NCBI RefSeq assembly: GCF_028275055.1
Contig: NZ_JAQCNJ010000071.1
Coordinates: 1 to 64,000 of the forward strand
Direction: 5' to 3'
Length of the DNA: 64,000 bases
DNA from: Haloplanus sp.
GTDB lineage: Archaea > Halobacteriota > Halobacteria > Halobacteriales > Haloferacaceae
Shown here: piece by piece, positions 12,712-22,599 of the stretch
Position numbering within the stretch: position 1 is the first letter of the stretch
Layout: every line of letters starts with the position of its first letter
Program-made: the position numbers and the translations under genes
Notes under the pieces: model-generated
The model's input: only the letters and a program-made list of their open reading frames with translations
What the model was told of the DNA's origin: nothing
Database searches by the model: none

Positions 12712-15700
12712 ATGCATTGTGACATGGTCGCTTCGCAGGGGAACGGCGGTGAGGTGCGTGCGAGCGTTCCCGATATGATCGTCGGACTGGGGTGGGCCGG
12801 CAAACAGGTCGTGTACGACTTTATGGAGACGGATTGGATCGTCGAGGAGGGGATCGATCCGCGACAGGACGACCGAACACCGAACTTCGAGGGCTACGTC
12901 GTCGACACGGCGAGCGACGAGCAGTCGAACGACCGGGTTCGTATCGAGAATATCAACGACCGAATCGAGCGGATGGCAAACGACCTGAACCGAAACACAC
13001 AGACGCTCGACACGGCGGTGGAGTATATCAATCCCCTCGACGGGATCGATGAGCGGTATACGAGTCGAACGGGGCTTACGGCGGAGGTGACGGTCCGCGA
13101 TATCGCCAAGGGTGCCGGACTACAGGCGTGGTGGCTCGAAAACAACGACGAGATGTTGGTCGGCGACTCATACGAGGAGGGTGTAATCCGGCGACGAGCA
13201 CTCAGCAAGGCGCTGTTTCACGCGAGCAACACCGGAAACAACCCGCTGGATCCGATTCTCAACACGACGGCGAACGACGTGTACATGGTCGTCGGACTCG
13301 GCGGCGGGACGGGGTCGGGGATGTTTCTCGACATCGCCCGCCGGATCAACGACAGCGTCAGCACCGTCCATCTGTTCGCCGTGATCCCCGGCGAGGATGA
13401 GGCGACCGAGCTCCGGGCGAACGCCCACGCCGCACTCTCGGAGGTCGAGTACCTCTCGCGGACCGGCCAAAGCCCGTTCAAAAACGTGGTTCTGGTGCCG
13501 TTCGGGCCCGTCAACGACGAAGACGAGTTCGATCAGGCGGTCGCACAGACGATCATGGCTCACCGGAACCTCGCGTCGAATCAGGAGGATCGGTTGGACG
13601 TGACCTCCGACGTCGGCGCGCCGAAGTACGCCCCGTTCACGGTCGCGGTGCCACAGACCGCCCGGTTCGCGGTGAACGACGCCGAGACGGCAAAGAAACA
13701 GATCGACGAGTTTCTCACAGCAAAGGAGGATCCGCTGGAGGCCGAACACGCCCTGTACGACGCGCTCGAAGGGTTCGTTATCGGCAAGTTCGACAACGAG
13801 GCCGCCGAGAGTCTGCGCCGAGCACGGGATGGCCAGCCGGTGGTGTCGGATCAGTTCAGCCTCAGCAAGGCGCAGGCGGGGCAGTTGCGGTCTCGGTTCG
13901 ACCGGTTACAGGAGATACTCGAGGAGGAAATCTTCGACGAACTGGGGTACGAGTCGGCGCTGAAATGGCGGGATACGCTCAGCCAACTCGTCGCACAACA
14001 GCAGGACGCCGTCGGAGAGGACGCGATGGTTGAGCGTGACGAGGCGGTCGTGACCAGCGCCGCTCAGCCCGCCGAGGGGCTCGACCCGGTTGATGAACGC
14101 TACCCACGGGAGGAGAAGGATCAGGCGCTCGAACAGTTCGTCCGGAACGAACTGACCGCGATCACGCGCCGTGGCAACCTTTATCGCACCCTCTCGCTCG
14201 TCGACAACGACGATATCGCCGAGGGGATCAAGGGGACGATGGATCCCGCCCTCAACGTCGAACTGTACGGGTTGACCGAATCCGACAGCGAACTCGCCGA
14301 ACGGATCGACAGCCTCGGGACCAACATCGCTCTCCTCGAGACGTTCAAACGTGACGTGGCGGCCGAGGAACTTGAGGAGACGAAAGCCGGGTGGGAAAAC
14401 GAGGTTCGGTCGTCGATCGAGGCGATCATCGAGATCGACGAGAATCAGGACGAACTATCGACACTTCTCGCCGACCTGGAGCAGTCGATCACGAGCGCGG
14501 TCACCGCCATCGACGGGGCGGACGCGTCGGCACAACTCGACACCGAGGTGTTCGAGTTCGACCGGTTCGGCGAGCTGAACCGTCAGCTTCGTGAGATCGG
14601 TGAGGAGCCGGTTGACGAGACGGCGATCAACACGTCGATCGGCGGGCTTCGGATGGCGAAACGGGCCAGTCTCAGAGCCGAAGAACAGGCCGGCAGTGGG
14701 CTGTCGTCCCTGCTCCCGTGGGTCGGTGACGGGGCGGATTCGGAGCGTCGGACGTTCGAGGAGGTGATCGAACAGGTCGACGACGAGCTGTTCGAGTTCG
14801 AACGGTCGTTCGACAGCAACTTCTACTGTGTGTTCAAGCAGGACGGGGTGTACACCGAGATCGCAAACGACCTCACCGAGCGGCGCAGCACCCATCTGGA
14901 CGAGGTCGTCGACGCGTTCGAGCGGCGACTGCGAAGCCCGCGACTCGATCGGACGTGGTTCGAAGACGAGGTCGGGGAGGAGTGGGAAGGAACTCTCCCC
15001 GACATCTCGTGGCCGGGCGAGACCAGCGGCCACACGACGACGCTGCGGAACCGACTCAGCGGCGACCTCTCGGGGACATCTGCACCTGCTCTCGTGGACG
15101 AACTCACGCGGTCCGGGGGCGGACGGGGCGAGGATCCCGGGACCGTCCACGCGGGGTTGCGGTCGGCGCTGGTAACGCCCATAGACGACCTTATCGACCG
15201 GTTCGAAGCGGATCGGGAGACGGTACGGGGCAGACAACAACGGATCCAGCGGCTCAAGGAGATCATGAACGAGGAGGGTCGGACGTTCTCCGACGGCGGG
15301 ATGGGTCCGAAACGCCCGAATCTCACGTTCGAGCGCAACACCTCAGAGAACAAGTACATCAGCACGATCAGTTCGGGCGATCAGGAGACGCTGCTCGGTC
15401 GGGAGGACCTCGTCGGGGCCGAGTTACACCACGACGAAGGAGGCCTGATCGCACACCGTCTCACGAACTTCGCCGAAAACGTCGCCAGACTCGACGGGCG
15501 GCTTCCGCTCGAGGCGGGAACGATCGAGGCCGACAACAGTTACCTCGACGATGACGAGACCATAGAGATCACGAGCGCGTACGACGGCCACCGTATCGTC
15601 CCGTTGTTTATGGGTCGTGCGTTCGCGGCGCGTGACGATGAGTACGGCGTCGCCGACGAGATAGAGGAGACGCTCCGTGGCGGCGTGTACGCACAGAGTA

Positions 15701-16092
15701 GCGAGGACGGGTACAAGGCAAATGTCTGTCCGTTTGGCGGCCCGTGGGACACCTCGTTGATCACGTTCGTGGGGGGAGTCTTTCTCGATAATCTCGCGCC
15801 GGTCAGGGGGTCGACCTCGGGCTATCAGTCGGTGTACATGACACAACGGGACACGCTCTCCGAGGATATCAAGGTGCGTCACACCCACGGACTCGACGGA
15901 CGGGACCGCACGATGGTCGACGAACGGGGGCGGGGCGCGTACCTCTACCGGCACGATCTGATCAATCTCAACGACCCGTCGGAGCTCAACGACTTCGTCG
16001 ACGCCACCGAGGACGACCGGCTTGATATCTTCGAGACACACACCACCGTCAGTTCGTTCGAGAGCACGGTCGACCTCGACGACTCGGGCTGA
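12712..16092 (+). CDS. Large FtsZ/tubulin-superfamily protein (Tubulin_2/FtsZ-like family), about 1126 aa
   Basis: N-terminal MIVGLGWAGKQVVYDF nucleotide-binding start; tubulin signature VVGLGGGTGSGMFLDIARRI (GGGTGSG at 13300-13320); long helical C-terminal extension. ATG at 12724 is an alternative start. Confidence 0.85.
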   Translation: MHCDMVASQGNGGEVRASVPDMIVGLGWAGKQVVYDFMETDWIVEEGIDPRQDDRTPNFEGYVVDTASDEQSNDRVRIENINDRIERMANDLNRNTQTLDTAVEYINPLDGIDERYTSRTGLTAEVTVRDIAKGAGLQAWWLENNDEMLVGDSYEEGVIRRRALSKALFHASNTGNNPLDPILNTTANDVYMVVGLGGGTGSGMFLDIARRINDSVSTVHLFAVIPGEDEATELRANAHAALSEVEYLSRTGQSPFKNVVLVPFGPVNDEDEFDQAVAQTIMAHRNLASNQEDRLDVTSDVGAPKYAPFTVAVPQTARFAVNDAETAKKQIDEFLTAKEDPLEAEHALYDALEGFVIGKFDNEAAESLRRARDGQPVVSDQFSLSKAQAGQLRSRFDRLQEILEEEIFDELGYESALKWRDTLSQLVAQQQDAVGEDAMVERDEAVVTSAAQPAEGLDPVDERYPREEKDQALEQFVRNELTAITRRGNLYRTLSLVDNDDIAEGIKGTMDPALNVELYGLTESDSELAERIDSLGTNIALLETFKRDVAAEELEETKAGWENEVRSSIEAIIEIDENQDELSTLLADLEQSITSAVTAIDGADASAQLDTEVFEFDRFGELNRQLREIGEEPVDETAINTSIGGLRMAKRASLRAEEQAGSGLSSLLPWVGDGADSERRTFEEVIEQVDDELFEFERSFDSNFYCVFKQDGVYTEIANDLTERRSTHLDEVVDAFERRLRSPRLDRTWFEDEVGEEWEGTLPDISWPGETSGHTTTLRNRLSGDLSGTSAPALVDELTRSGGGRGEDPGTVHAGLRSALVTPIDDLIDRFEADRETVRGRQQRIQRLKEIMNEEGRTFSDGGMGPKRPNLTFERNTSENKYISTISSGDQETLLGREDLVGAELHHDEGGLIAHRLTNFAENVARLDGRLPLEAGTIEADNSYLDDDETIEITSAYDGHRIVPLFMGRAFAARDDEYGVADEIEETLRGGVYAQSSEDGYKANVCPFGGPWDTSLITFVGGVFLDNLAPVRGSTSGYQSVYMTQRDTLSEDIKVRHTHGLDGRDRTMVDERGRGAYLYRHDLINLNDPSELNDFVDATEDDRLDIFETHTTVSSFESTVDLDDSG

Positions 16093-16095
16093 GCG

Positions 16096-17589
16096 ATGGT
16101 GGACGTCTCAGCGCGGGGCCGGGAGGTCATTACCGTTCTCGGTGCGATGCTCATCATCATCGTGGCGTTTGCACAGGCGACGCGGATGATGGGGGAGGCG
16201 TGGCAGAGTCGCGATCTCGTGTTCAACGTGGCATACCTCGTGACCGGGTCCATCGGGGTGAACATCGACGTTGCAGTCGTGTTTCCGGCCGGGGTCGTCG
16301 GCGCGTGGCTCGTTCTGTTCATGCTCGACGGTCACAAAACCGTTCAGGGGCTCGTCCTGTTGTTCGTCGCCGTTCCGGCGTTTCTGTGGACGTTGTCCCG
16401 GCGGGGCGAGTGGATCGAGACGGTCGACTGGCTCGGGTACTGGTGGGCGTTCTTGGCCGGCGCGTTCATCGGACTGGTGTCGGGCGGGTTCGGGTCGAAG
16501 CGGGCCAACCGGTGGGATCTTCGGCGGTTCCCGACGGCCTCGAAGGCGTTGTACGCGGTGGTGTCGGTGACGGCACTCGTCGCCTTCGCCGAGTTTCACC
16601 TGACGTATGCGAGTCCGATACTGTGGAACCTCCAGACCGGCCAGGTGACCACGCAGGCGGTCGGTCCGGTGTCGGTCCGCGGTGAGTCGTTGCTCGTGAA
16701 CACAGTCAGCGTCGTTGCGCTGGTGGTCGTTTTCAACGTGTTCACGAAATACTCCGACAGCACGACCATGCTCGTTCTCGGCCCGGACACCGCAGGGACG
16801 GCGAAGGCGAACCTGGTCGGAGGGCTGTACAACCACGCGCAGGGCCACGACGCGTACCGGGGCGTCCAGCCGATAGCCGACGCCGATCCGATCGGGGCCC
16901 AGCAACTGAACGACGCCACCGAGGCACGGAGCAGGGCGGATTTGCCGGAAGACATCGAGTCGACCGCGTTCAAATTCAGGCGGGGCGGGCCGCTCAACCG
17001 CCGGACGGTCGTTCGTGTCGACAGCCAGCGCCCCCCGGGCAGGACGCAGGTGACGCGTTTAGAGGACCGCGTCGGCAAGCGGCGGACCGTGGTGGGCAGG
17101 GGGATTCAGTATCTCTCCCGTGGGGCGCGCCTGCTTCTCCCCGGGTGGCTCCGCGACGGCCTCCGGTCGAACGCCGACCAGTTTCTGACGCGGATCGACC
17201 GGGCAAACACGTTGTTACTGGTCGTCTCGTTCGACGATCTCGTCGACCGCGACCGGTACGAGGCCGGGACGTACCAGTCGCTTTCCGACGTGGTCGACGA
17301 CACCGCGGAGTGTTTGCACGTGTACGACCGCCTCTGTGCGATGTATCGCGACGTTCCGGGACACGAGGTGTGTGTCGTGGTCACCGGCGCCGTCGAGATC
17401 CGGGAGATGCTGATGGCCGCCGAAAACGGAGCCGATGGGCCGATCGTCTTTCACGCCGACGAGTTCCGCGAGGACGTGGCCGACCTCATCGGGGTCGATC
17501 ACTGTACCGTGCTTCCGTTCGACCGACGGTTCGACGAGCAAGAAGGAGAAAAGATCAAGGGGGCGGATGCGGTGTTGCGGAGCGTCTGA
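16096..17589 (+). CDS. Multi-TM membrane protein with C-terminal degenerate GTPase-like domain
   Basis: N-terminal hydrophobic segments, then VLVLGPDTAGTAKANLVGGLY (eroded P-loop), LLLVVSFDDLVDRDR, VCVVVTGAVEI (eroded G4). Parallels the next gene segment by segment. Confidence 0.75.
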   Translation: MVDVSARGREVITVLGAMLIIIVAFAQATRMMGEAWQSRDLVFNVAYLVTGSIGVNIDVAVVFPAGVVGAWLVLFMLDGHKTVQGLVLLFVAVPAFLWTLSRRGEWIETVDWLGYWWAFLAGAFIGLVSGGFGSKRANRWDLRRFPTASKALYAVVSVTALVAFAEFHLTYASPILWNLQTGQVTTQAVGPVSVRGESLLVNTVSVVALVVVFNVFTKYSDSTTMLVLGPDTAGTAKANLVGGLYNHAQGHDAYRGVQPIADADPIGAQQLNDATEARSRADLPEDIESTAFKFRRGGPLNRRTVVRVDSQRPPGRTQVTRLEDRVGKRRTVVGRGIQYLSRGARLLLPGWLRDGLRSNADQFLTRIDRANTLLLVVSFDDLVDRDRYEAGTYQSLSDVVDDTAECLHVYDRLCAMYRDVPGHEVCVVVTGAVEIREMLMAAENGADGPIVFHADEFREDVADLIGVDHCTVLPFDRRFDEQEGEKIKGADAVLRSV

Positions 17590-17634
17590 GGCCGTTCAAT
17601 CCGGGAGAATCGCCGGACTGTGGCGAGACGACAG

Positions 17635-17648
17635 TAGGGTTTATATGA
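17635..17648 (+). promoter_or_regulatory. Candidate internal TATA/promoter ahead of the GTPase gene
   Basis: gtagggtttatatgag, centred about 28 nt upstream of ATG 17670; the only sizeable gap (about 80 nt) inside the cluster. Confidence 0.5.
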
Positions 17649-17669
17649 GTCGTCGTCCGTGTGATATCT

Positions 17670-19439
17670 ATGGATTCGGGGTTGGCAGGGCTGAGGGGGG
17701 TTGGGGAGCTGTCCCCACAGCGACGGGCGGAACTGCTCTTGCTCGGCGCGTACATGGCGCTGATTCTCGGGGGGGCGATCCCGGTGTTCGAGATGCTCGT
17801 TCGCGCGTGGCAGTCGTGGGGACACGTCCGCATCATCATTCAGGGCGCGATCAACGCGACCGGGTTGGCGCCGGCGCTGTTCTACTACGCGCCCGTCGGC
17901 CTCTACGTCGGCTTGGGACTCGCACTCGTGGCCGACTCGTACAAGCGGGCACAGGGCGTCATCTTCTGGATCGGAATCCTCTTGGGCAGCGTCTTCGTGC
18001 TGGCGAGTCGCACGGAACTGCTCGGGACGCTCTTTGGCGGCATGGGGCCGAGCGGGACGGTCGCGTTCCTCGTGTTCGTTGGCATCGGCCTTCGAGCGGC
18101 CGGTGTCACGACCGACGTGATCGACGACGATCCGCCGTACGAGTTCAACCGGGCGCCGCGGCTGCTGTTTGTCGTGACGCTCGCGGCCATCGTTATCGGC
18201 TTTCTCGACTTCCACATCGACTACCGGCCGGTCGTTCGCATCACCCCAACCGGGCTGACGACACAGACCCCTCGTCTTTGGGGGTTGAACCCCTCCCACG
18301 CGTTCACCGACGCCGTGTTCGGAGTCATGTGTTTGGCGGGACTGTACAAGTTCACGTCCTACGAAAGCGACGTGAAGGTGATCCAGATCGGGCCGGCCCG
18401 AAGCGGAAAAAGCGCCGGCTTCGGCGGCCTACACCTGACCGTTGAGGAGTTCCGCGACGAGGACGCGTGGCTCAAATCCTCGGACGACGTTCTCTCGCTC
18501 CGAGACGACATCGTCGAAGGCGAATTCCCGGAGCCGACCAGAAACCGGGCGGGGCTGCAGTGGCTCGAAATCGAGTACAACGCCGGGGTTCTTTTTCCGG
18601 AGAAGCTCTTTCTCCAGAGCATCGACTACGGCGGCGCGTTGCTCGGCGACGTGCTCGCGAACGTCCGGTCGGACACGAAACTGGCCATCGAAGAGCGAGC
18701 GAGCAACTGGACGGAGGCGCGGCGGCAGGTCGACAGGGTCAACCGGCGCTTGATGGAACAGGAAGGCGAGACCGACGGCGGCGAGGTCGTCAAGTCGGAC
18801 GAGATCGCGTCGGCCGTTTGGGACTGCGTCAGACACGCCGATCGCATCATCCTCACCATCCCGCTCGATGACTTTCTCAAACCGATCATCGAGAACGGAA
18901 CCGAGATGGAGTACATCGAGGTCGTCAGAGACGACGGGTCGAGAACGGAGGCCGAACTCCGGTCGGCGCTTGACCTCACGGAGAGCCAGTATCTGCCCAA
19001 CCCGTTCGAGTACGATGGGGGCTTGTTCTACCTCCCGGATCGCGACGAGTTCCGGGACCACCCCTCCGACTACGTCACGTGGTACCGGGATCTGATGAAA
19101 CACGAGGGGTTCGAGGACACGGAGTTCACCTACGCCGTGACAAAGGCCGACCTCGCACTACGAGACTACCGGGCGGCCGAGCGAGAACACGGCAACCACA
19201 ACCCGTTGCCGTTGCGTAACTACGACGACTTCCGTCACCACGTCGTCGACATCGTCCACGACGCGAGCAACCTGCTCAGTCAGGACTTCGACGAACCGGA
19301 GGAGTTCTGGCCGCTCTGGTACGAGGTGGAGGATCCGGACGGTGTCGGGGGCGACGAGCCACGAATCACCACGGCGGACATGGACACCATCCCCGTTCTC
19401 CGCGGCTCGGAGCAACTCCTGACGAAACTCGAACGATGA
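17670..19439 (+). CDS. Multi-TM membrane-anchored P-loop GTPase-like protein
   Basis: N-terminal hydrophobic segments; Walker A VIQIGPARSGKSAGFGG (18390-18413); IILTIPLDDFLKPII strand; G4-like VTKAD (19140-19151). Confidence 0.8.
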   Translation: MDSGLAGLRGVGELSPQRRAELLLLGAYMALILGGAIPVFEMLVRAWQSWGHVRIIIQGAINATGLAPALFYYAPVGLYVGLGLALVADSYKRAQGVIFWIGILLGSVFVLASRTELLGTLFGGMGPSGTVAFLVFVGIGLRAAGVTTDVIDDDPPYEFNRAPRLLFVVTLAAIVIGFLDFHIDYRPVVRITPTGLTTQTPRLWGLNPSHAFTDAVFGVMCLAGLYKFTSYESDVKVIQIGPARSGKSAGFGGLHLTVEEFRDEDAWLKSSDDVLSLRDDIVEGEFPEPTRNRAGLQWLEIEYNAGVLFPEKLFLQSIDYGGALLGDVLANVRSDTKLAIEERASNWTEARRQVDRVNRRLMEQEGETDGGEVVKSDEIASAVWDCVRHADRIILTIPLDDFLKPIIENGTEMEYIEVVRDDGSRTEAELRSALDLTESQYLPNPFEYDGGLFYLPDRDEFRDHPSDYVTWYRDLMKHEGFEDTEFTYAVTKADLALRDYRAAEREHGNHNPLPLRNYDDFRHHVVDIVHDASNLLSQDFDEPEEFWPLWYEVEDPDGVGGDEPRITTADMDTIPVLRGSEQLLTKLER

Positions 19440-22400
19440 GCGATCTTCGTATCTACGCCGAGACGGGCGCGTGCCTGCTGAACACCGGCCCGGACGTCGA
19501 CCACGAGACGGACGCGATCCGGCGGTCGATGAAAGAGGAGGTGTTGCTCTATTACGACCCGAGCCGATCATTTCTTCGTTGTTACGTGCAGGTGCAACGG
19601 GCACAACCCGAGCAGTTCGCGTTCGAGTACGAACACGACGGCGGACCCGACACCGACATCTTCAGCGCGTTCGTCAGCGACGCACGCAGGGAGGTCGAAA
19701 AGACGAACTGGCGGATTATCGACGAGAACTCGGCCGTGTTCACCGCGTTGGAGTCGGGGCCCTACACCGAACCGGAGACGGACGAGGACGACGTACAGGC
19801 GCTGTTGAGCGAGGACGAGCGGATCGAGTTCGCCGCGACCGACCGGACGACCGCCGTCGGGCTGGTGCCGTATCTCCGGGAGACGTTCGGCGAGGAACAC
19901 AGCATCGCGATCAGCCGCGCGGGCCGTGTCCGCCCGGTGGCTGACGCCGACTTCGTGGTCGTCCCGGACCAGTCCTACACGGGGTTGACCGGTTCGACCG
20001 AGGAACGGCTCGAGCGGGTGCGGGTCGAGTACTGGCGGGGGGAGCTGAGCGCGACGGTCACCGAACTGAGCGACGGGACCGGAACGGCCGTGCGCACGGA
20101 CCGGCTGATCGGCCACATCCGGCGGGAGGGACTCGACGACCGGTTCGGCATCGTCGCCCGTCCGACCTCGGCGTCGTGGGCCGATCCGGGGGGACGCTGG
20201 TTCGTGGCGACCGCCGTCGCCGGGACAGTCCTCGTGGCGGCGTCCCTCCTCGCGACCACGGTCTCGGACGAGGTACTCGGCCTGTTGGGACGGGAGGTGA
20301 CGTTCACGCCGCCGTTGATACCGCTTCCGAGCGCCATCCCCGACGTGCTGTCGGGCGGGGCCGGCTTCCCCAGTTGGGTGGTCGTCGCGGTGACGGGAGT
20401 CCTTCTCGCCGTCGGCGGTGGATCGTTCTGTTCGGTGGTCGGGGTCCGGACACTCGCGGGGCGGTTCTCGCTCCCGTTCCCGTCGGCCGGCGAACGGCGG
20501 GAGCCGCCGTCGGTGACCGACCCGACGCTCACGGCGCCACAAAAGAGCATCGGCGAGTGTCTCGACAGGCTCGTTGACGCCGCGGGCCGGGAGACGGCCG
20601 TCGAGAGCCTGTCCGCCGAACTCGACGGGCGGGGCGTCGACGTGTTGTCCGAGCGGGAGGCGTCGCTCTACTCGATCGGTGCCCGGGCGCTGGGTGTCGT
20701 CGCCGGCGTCGGGGTCAGCGCGGCGGTGTACCTCAGCGGCGGATTCCTCGTGCGGCGGTTGGTGTCGTTGCTCTCGGGAGCGTGGGTGCTCGTCCTGAAC
20801 GGGCTGGTTGGGGTCGCTCTCGTCGTCGTCGTCGCCGGCGTCGGCGCCGCGGTCAGTGCGGCGCTTGGCCGGAGTCGAACGACCGACCGGCCGACCGGGA
20901 CGGTCGGGACGAGCGGGAACGGGACCGGGAAAGAAAGCCGGCGGTCCCGGACAGACCGGCCGGCCGGGGCAACCGGAAGCGGGGATGAGGGCCGGCAGTC
21001 CCGGCGGGGTGGACAAAGCGATGTCTCACCGCGGACGGTCAAGGAACTTCGGGGGATGATGAACAACCCCAAACGTCTCAAACAACGGATCGAGCCCCGG
21101 AGCTTGCTCAAGGAAGTACAAAAGAATCCCCAGCGGGACGACATCAAAAAGTTACTGCGGAGGTACGAAAACGTCATCTCTGAAGAGGTCGTTCCGCCGG
21201 AGAAGCGGGGCCTGATCGAGCCGTCCTCGGGGTTCCCGTCGTCCGGTGATCGGTCCGGTTCGTCCGCCGACCGCCCCGACGCCGATGTGGCCGGGACGGA
21301 CGATCCGCCGGGACGGAGCCGGGGCGGCCCGGCACACGGCGACGACTCGGACCGGAGTCCGGGACCGACGGGCGACACGCCAGCCGAAGGATCGTCCACG
21401 CCGGAAGACCCCGGTGTTGGGCGCGACGCCGACACGCCGGAGGAGGGCGGGACCGGCAACGCTCCGGCGGACGACGGGTCACGGGGGACGACAGCCGACG
21501 CGTCGGTGACCGACCCCTCGAACGGGTTCGCCGAGTTCCGGTACGACGGGGCGAACAGCGGGTACGTTCGGTGTCGGCATGGGTCCGGAGCACGTCCGAC
21601 TTTGAGGTGGGAGTACAACACCGACGATGAACCGCTCGCTCCCGTTGTTAGCGGAGGAACAGTGTATATCGTCGACCGAGGAGGGAGAATCTACGCCGTC
21701 GACGAAACCGGCGAGAAACGGTGGACTGCGGCGGTCGACGACGAGATCAACTCGTCGCCGGCCCTCCACGACGACAAACTCTATTTCGGGAGCGAAAGCG
21801 GAACGCTGTACGCGATGGATACGTCCGGGGACCGGTTGTGGGACGAGCGGATCGGGGCGTCATCCGGACGGCTCCCCGGGGGGACCGCAGAAATAATCAC
21901 GCCGCCGGCAGTCACCGACGGTACGGTCTACGTCGGGGATATAGAGGGAAATATCCACGCGCGTGACGCAGCGACCGGCCGCGAGGTGTGGCGGGATGAA
22001 ACAAACGGAGCGATATACGGGAAACTCGCCATCGACGGTGAGAGGCTGTTCGCCGCGAACGAGAAGGGACTGCTCGCAGCGTATGATACCGGTGGCGGAC
22101 GGATCTGGTCGGCCGGTGCAGGATACGGGATCACCACCGCCCCGGCGATAGACGACGGGTCGTTGTACGTCGTTGACCGAAACGGTGTCATCCATCGCTA
22201 CGATCCGACACAGAGCGGAGCGGAGGTGGGGACACACCCCATGGGGAGAACCGATCCCGTCTCGCCAACGGTCGGCGACGGGCGGGTGTTCGTCGGGACG
22301 AAAACGGGGACGGTGATCGCGGTCGGAACCGATCTAGAACGCCGTTGGTGGAGTGCCGAGACCGACCATGGGGATCGAATCCTCGCGCCATTTCTCCTCG

Positions 22401-22579
22401 ACGAGCGTAACCTCTATGTCCCGGCCGGCAGGCGTGTGTACGCGTTCGACCCGTTGACTGGGAGGCAGTCGTGGAGCTTCCGGCTGAAAGAGAAGGTTCG
22501 GGCACAGCCAGCGTACGGCGACGGGAGCTTGTTCGTCGCGACGACGGCGGGGCGCGTTCGAGCACTCGATCTCGACTGA
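19436..22579 (+). CDS. Polytopic membrane protein with disordered linker and C-terminal PQQ-type beta-propeller
   Basis: ATGA overlap with the previous gene; about four TM segments in the first 500 aa; Pro/Gly/Ser/Asp-rich linkers; repeated blades such as LRWEYNTDDEPLAPVVSGGTVYIVDRGGRIYAVDETGEKRWTAAVDDEINSSPALHDDKLYFGSESGTLYAMDTSGDRLW. Confidence 0.85.
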   Translation: MSDLRIYAETGACLLNTGPDVDHETDAIRRSMKEEVLLYYDPSRSFLRCYVQVQRAQPEQFAFEYEHDGGPDTDIFSAFVSDARREVEKTNWRIIDENSAVFTALESGPYTEPETDEDDVQALLSEDERIEFAATDRTTAVGLVPYLRETFGEEHSIAISRAGRVRPVADADFVVVPDQSYTGLTGSTEERLERVRVEYWRGELSATVTELSDGTGTAVRTDRLIGHIRREGLDDRFGIVARPTSASWADPGGRWFVATAVAGTVLVAASLLATTVSDEVLGLLGREVTFTPPLIPLPSAIPDVLSGGAGFPSWVVVAVTGVLLAVGGGSFCSVVGVRTLAGRFSLPFPSAGERREPPSVTDPTLTAPQKSIGECLDRLVDAAGRETAVESLSAELDGRGVDVLSEREASLYSIGARALGVVAGVGVSAAVYLSGGFLVRRLVSLLSGAWVLVLNGLVGVALVVVVAGVGAAVSAALGRSRTTDRPTGTVGTSGNGTGKESRRSRTDRPAGATGSGDEGRQSRRGGQSDVSPRTVKELRGMMNNPKRLKQRIEPRSLLKEVQKNPQRDDIKKLLRRYENVISEEVVPPEKRGLIEPSSGFPSSGDRSGSSADRPDADVAGTDDPPGRSRGGPAHGDDSDRSPGPTGDTPAEGSSTPEDPGVGRDADTPEEGGTGNAPADDGSRGTTADASVTDPSNGFAEFRYDGANSGYVRCRHGSGARPTLRWEYNTDDEPLAPVVSGGTVYIVDRGGRIYAVDETGEKRWTAAVDDEINSSPALHDDKLYFGSESGTLYAMDTSGDRLWDERIGASSGRLPGGTAEIITPPAVTDGTVYVGDIEGNIHARDAATGREVWRDETNGAIYGKLAIDGERLFAANEKGLLAAYDTGGGRIWSAGAGYGITTAPAIDDGSLYVVDRNGVIHRYDPTQSGAEVGTHPMGRTDPVSPTVGDGRVFVGTKTGTVIAVGTDLERRWWSAETDHGDRILAPFLLDERNLYVPAGRRVYAFDPLTGRQSWSFRLKEKVRAQPAYGDGSLFVATTAGRVRALDLD

Positions 22580-22599
22580 CGGCCGTCGGCCGTCGGCCG

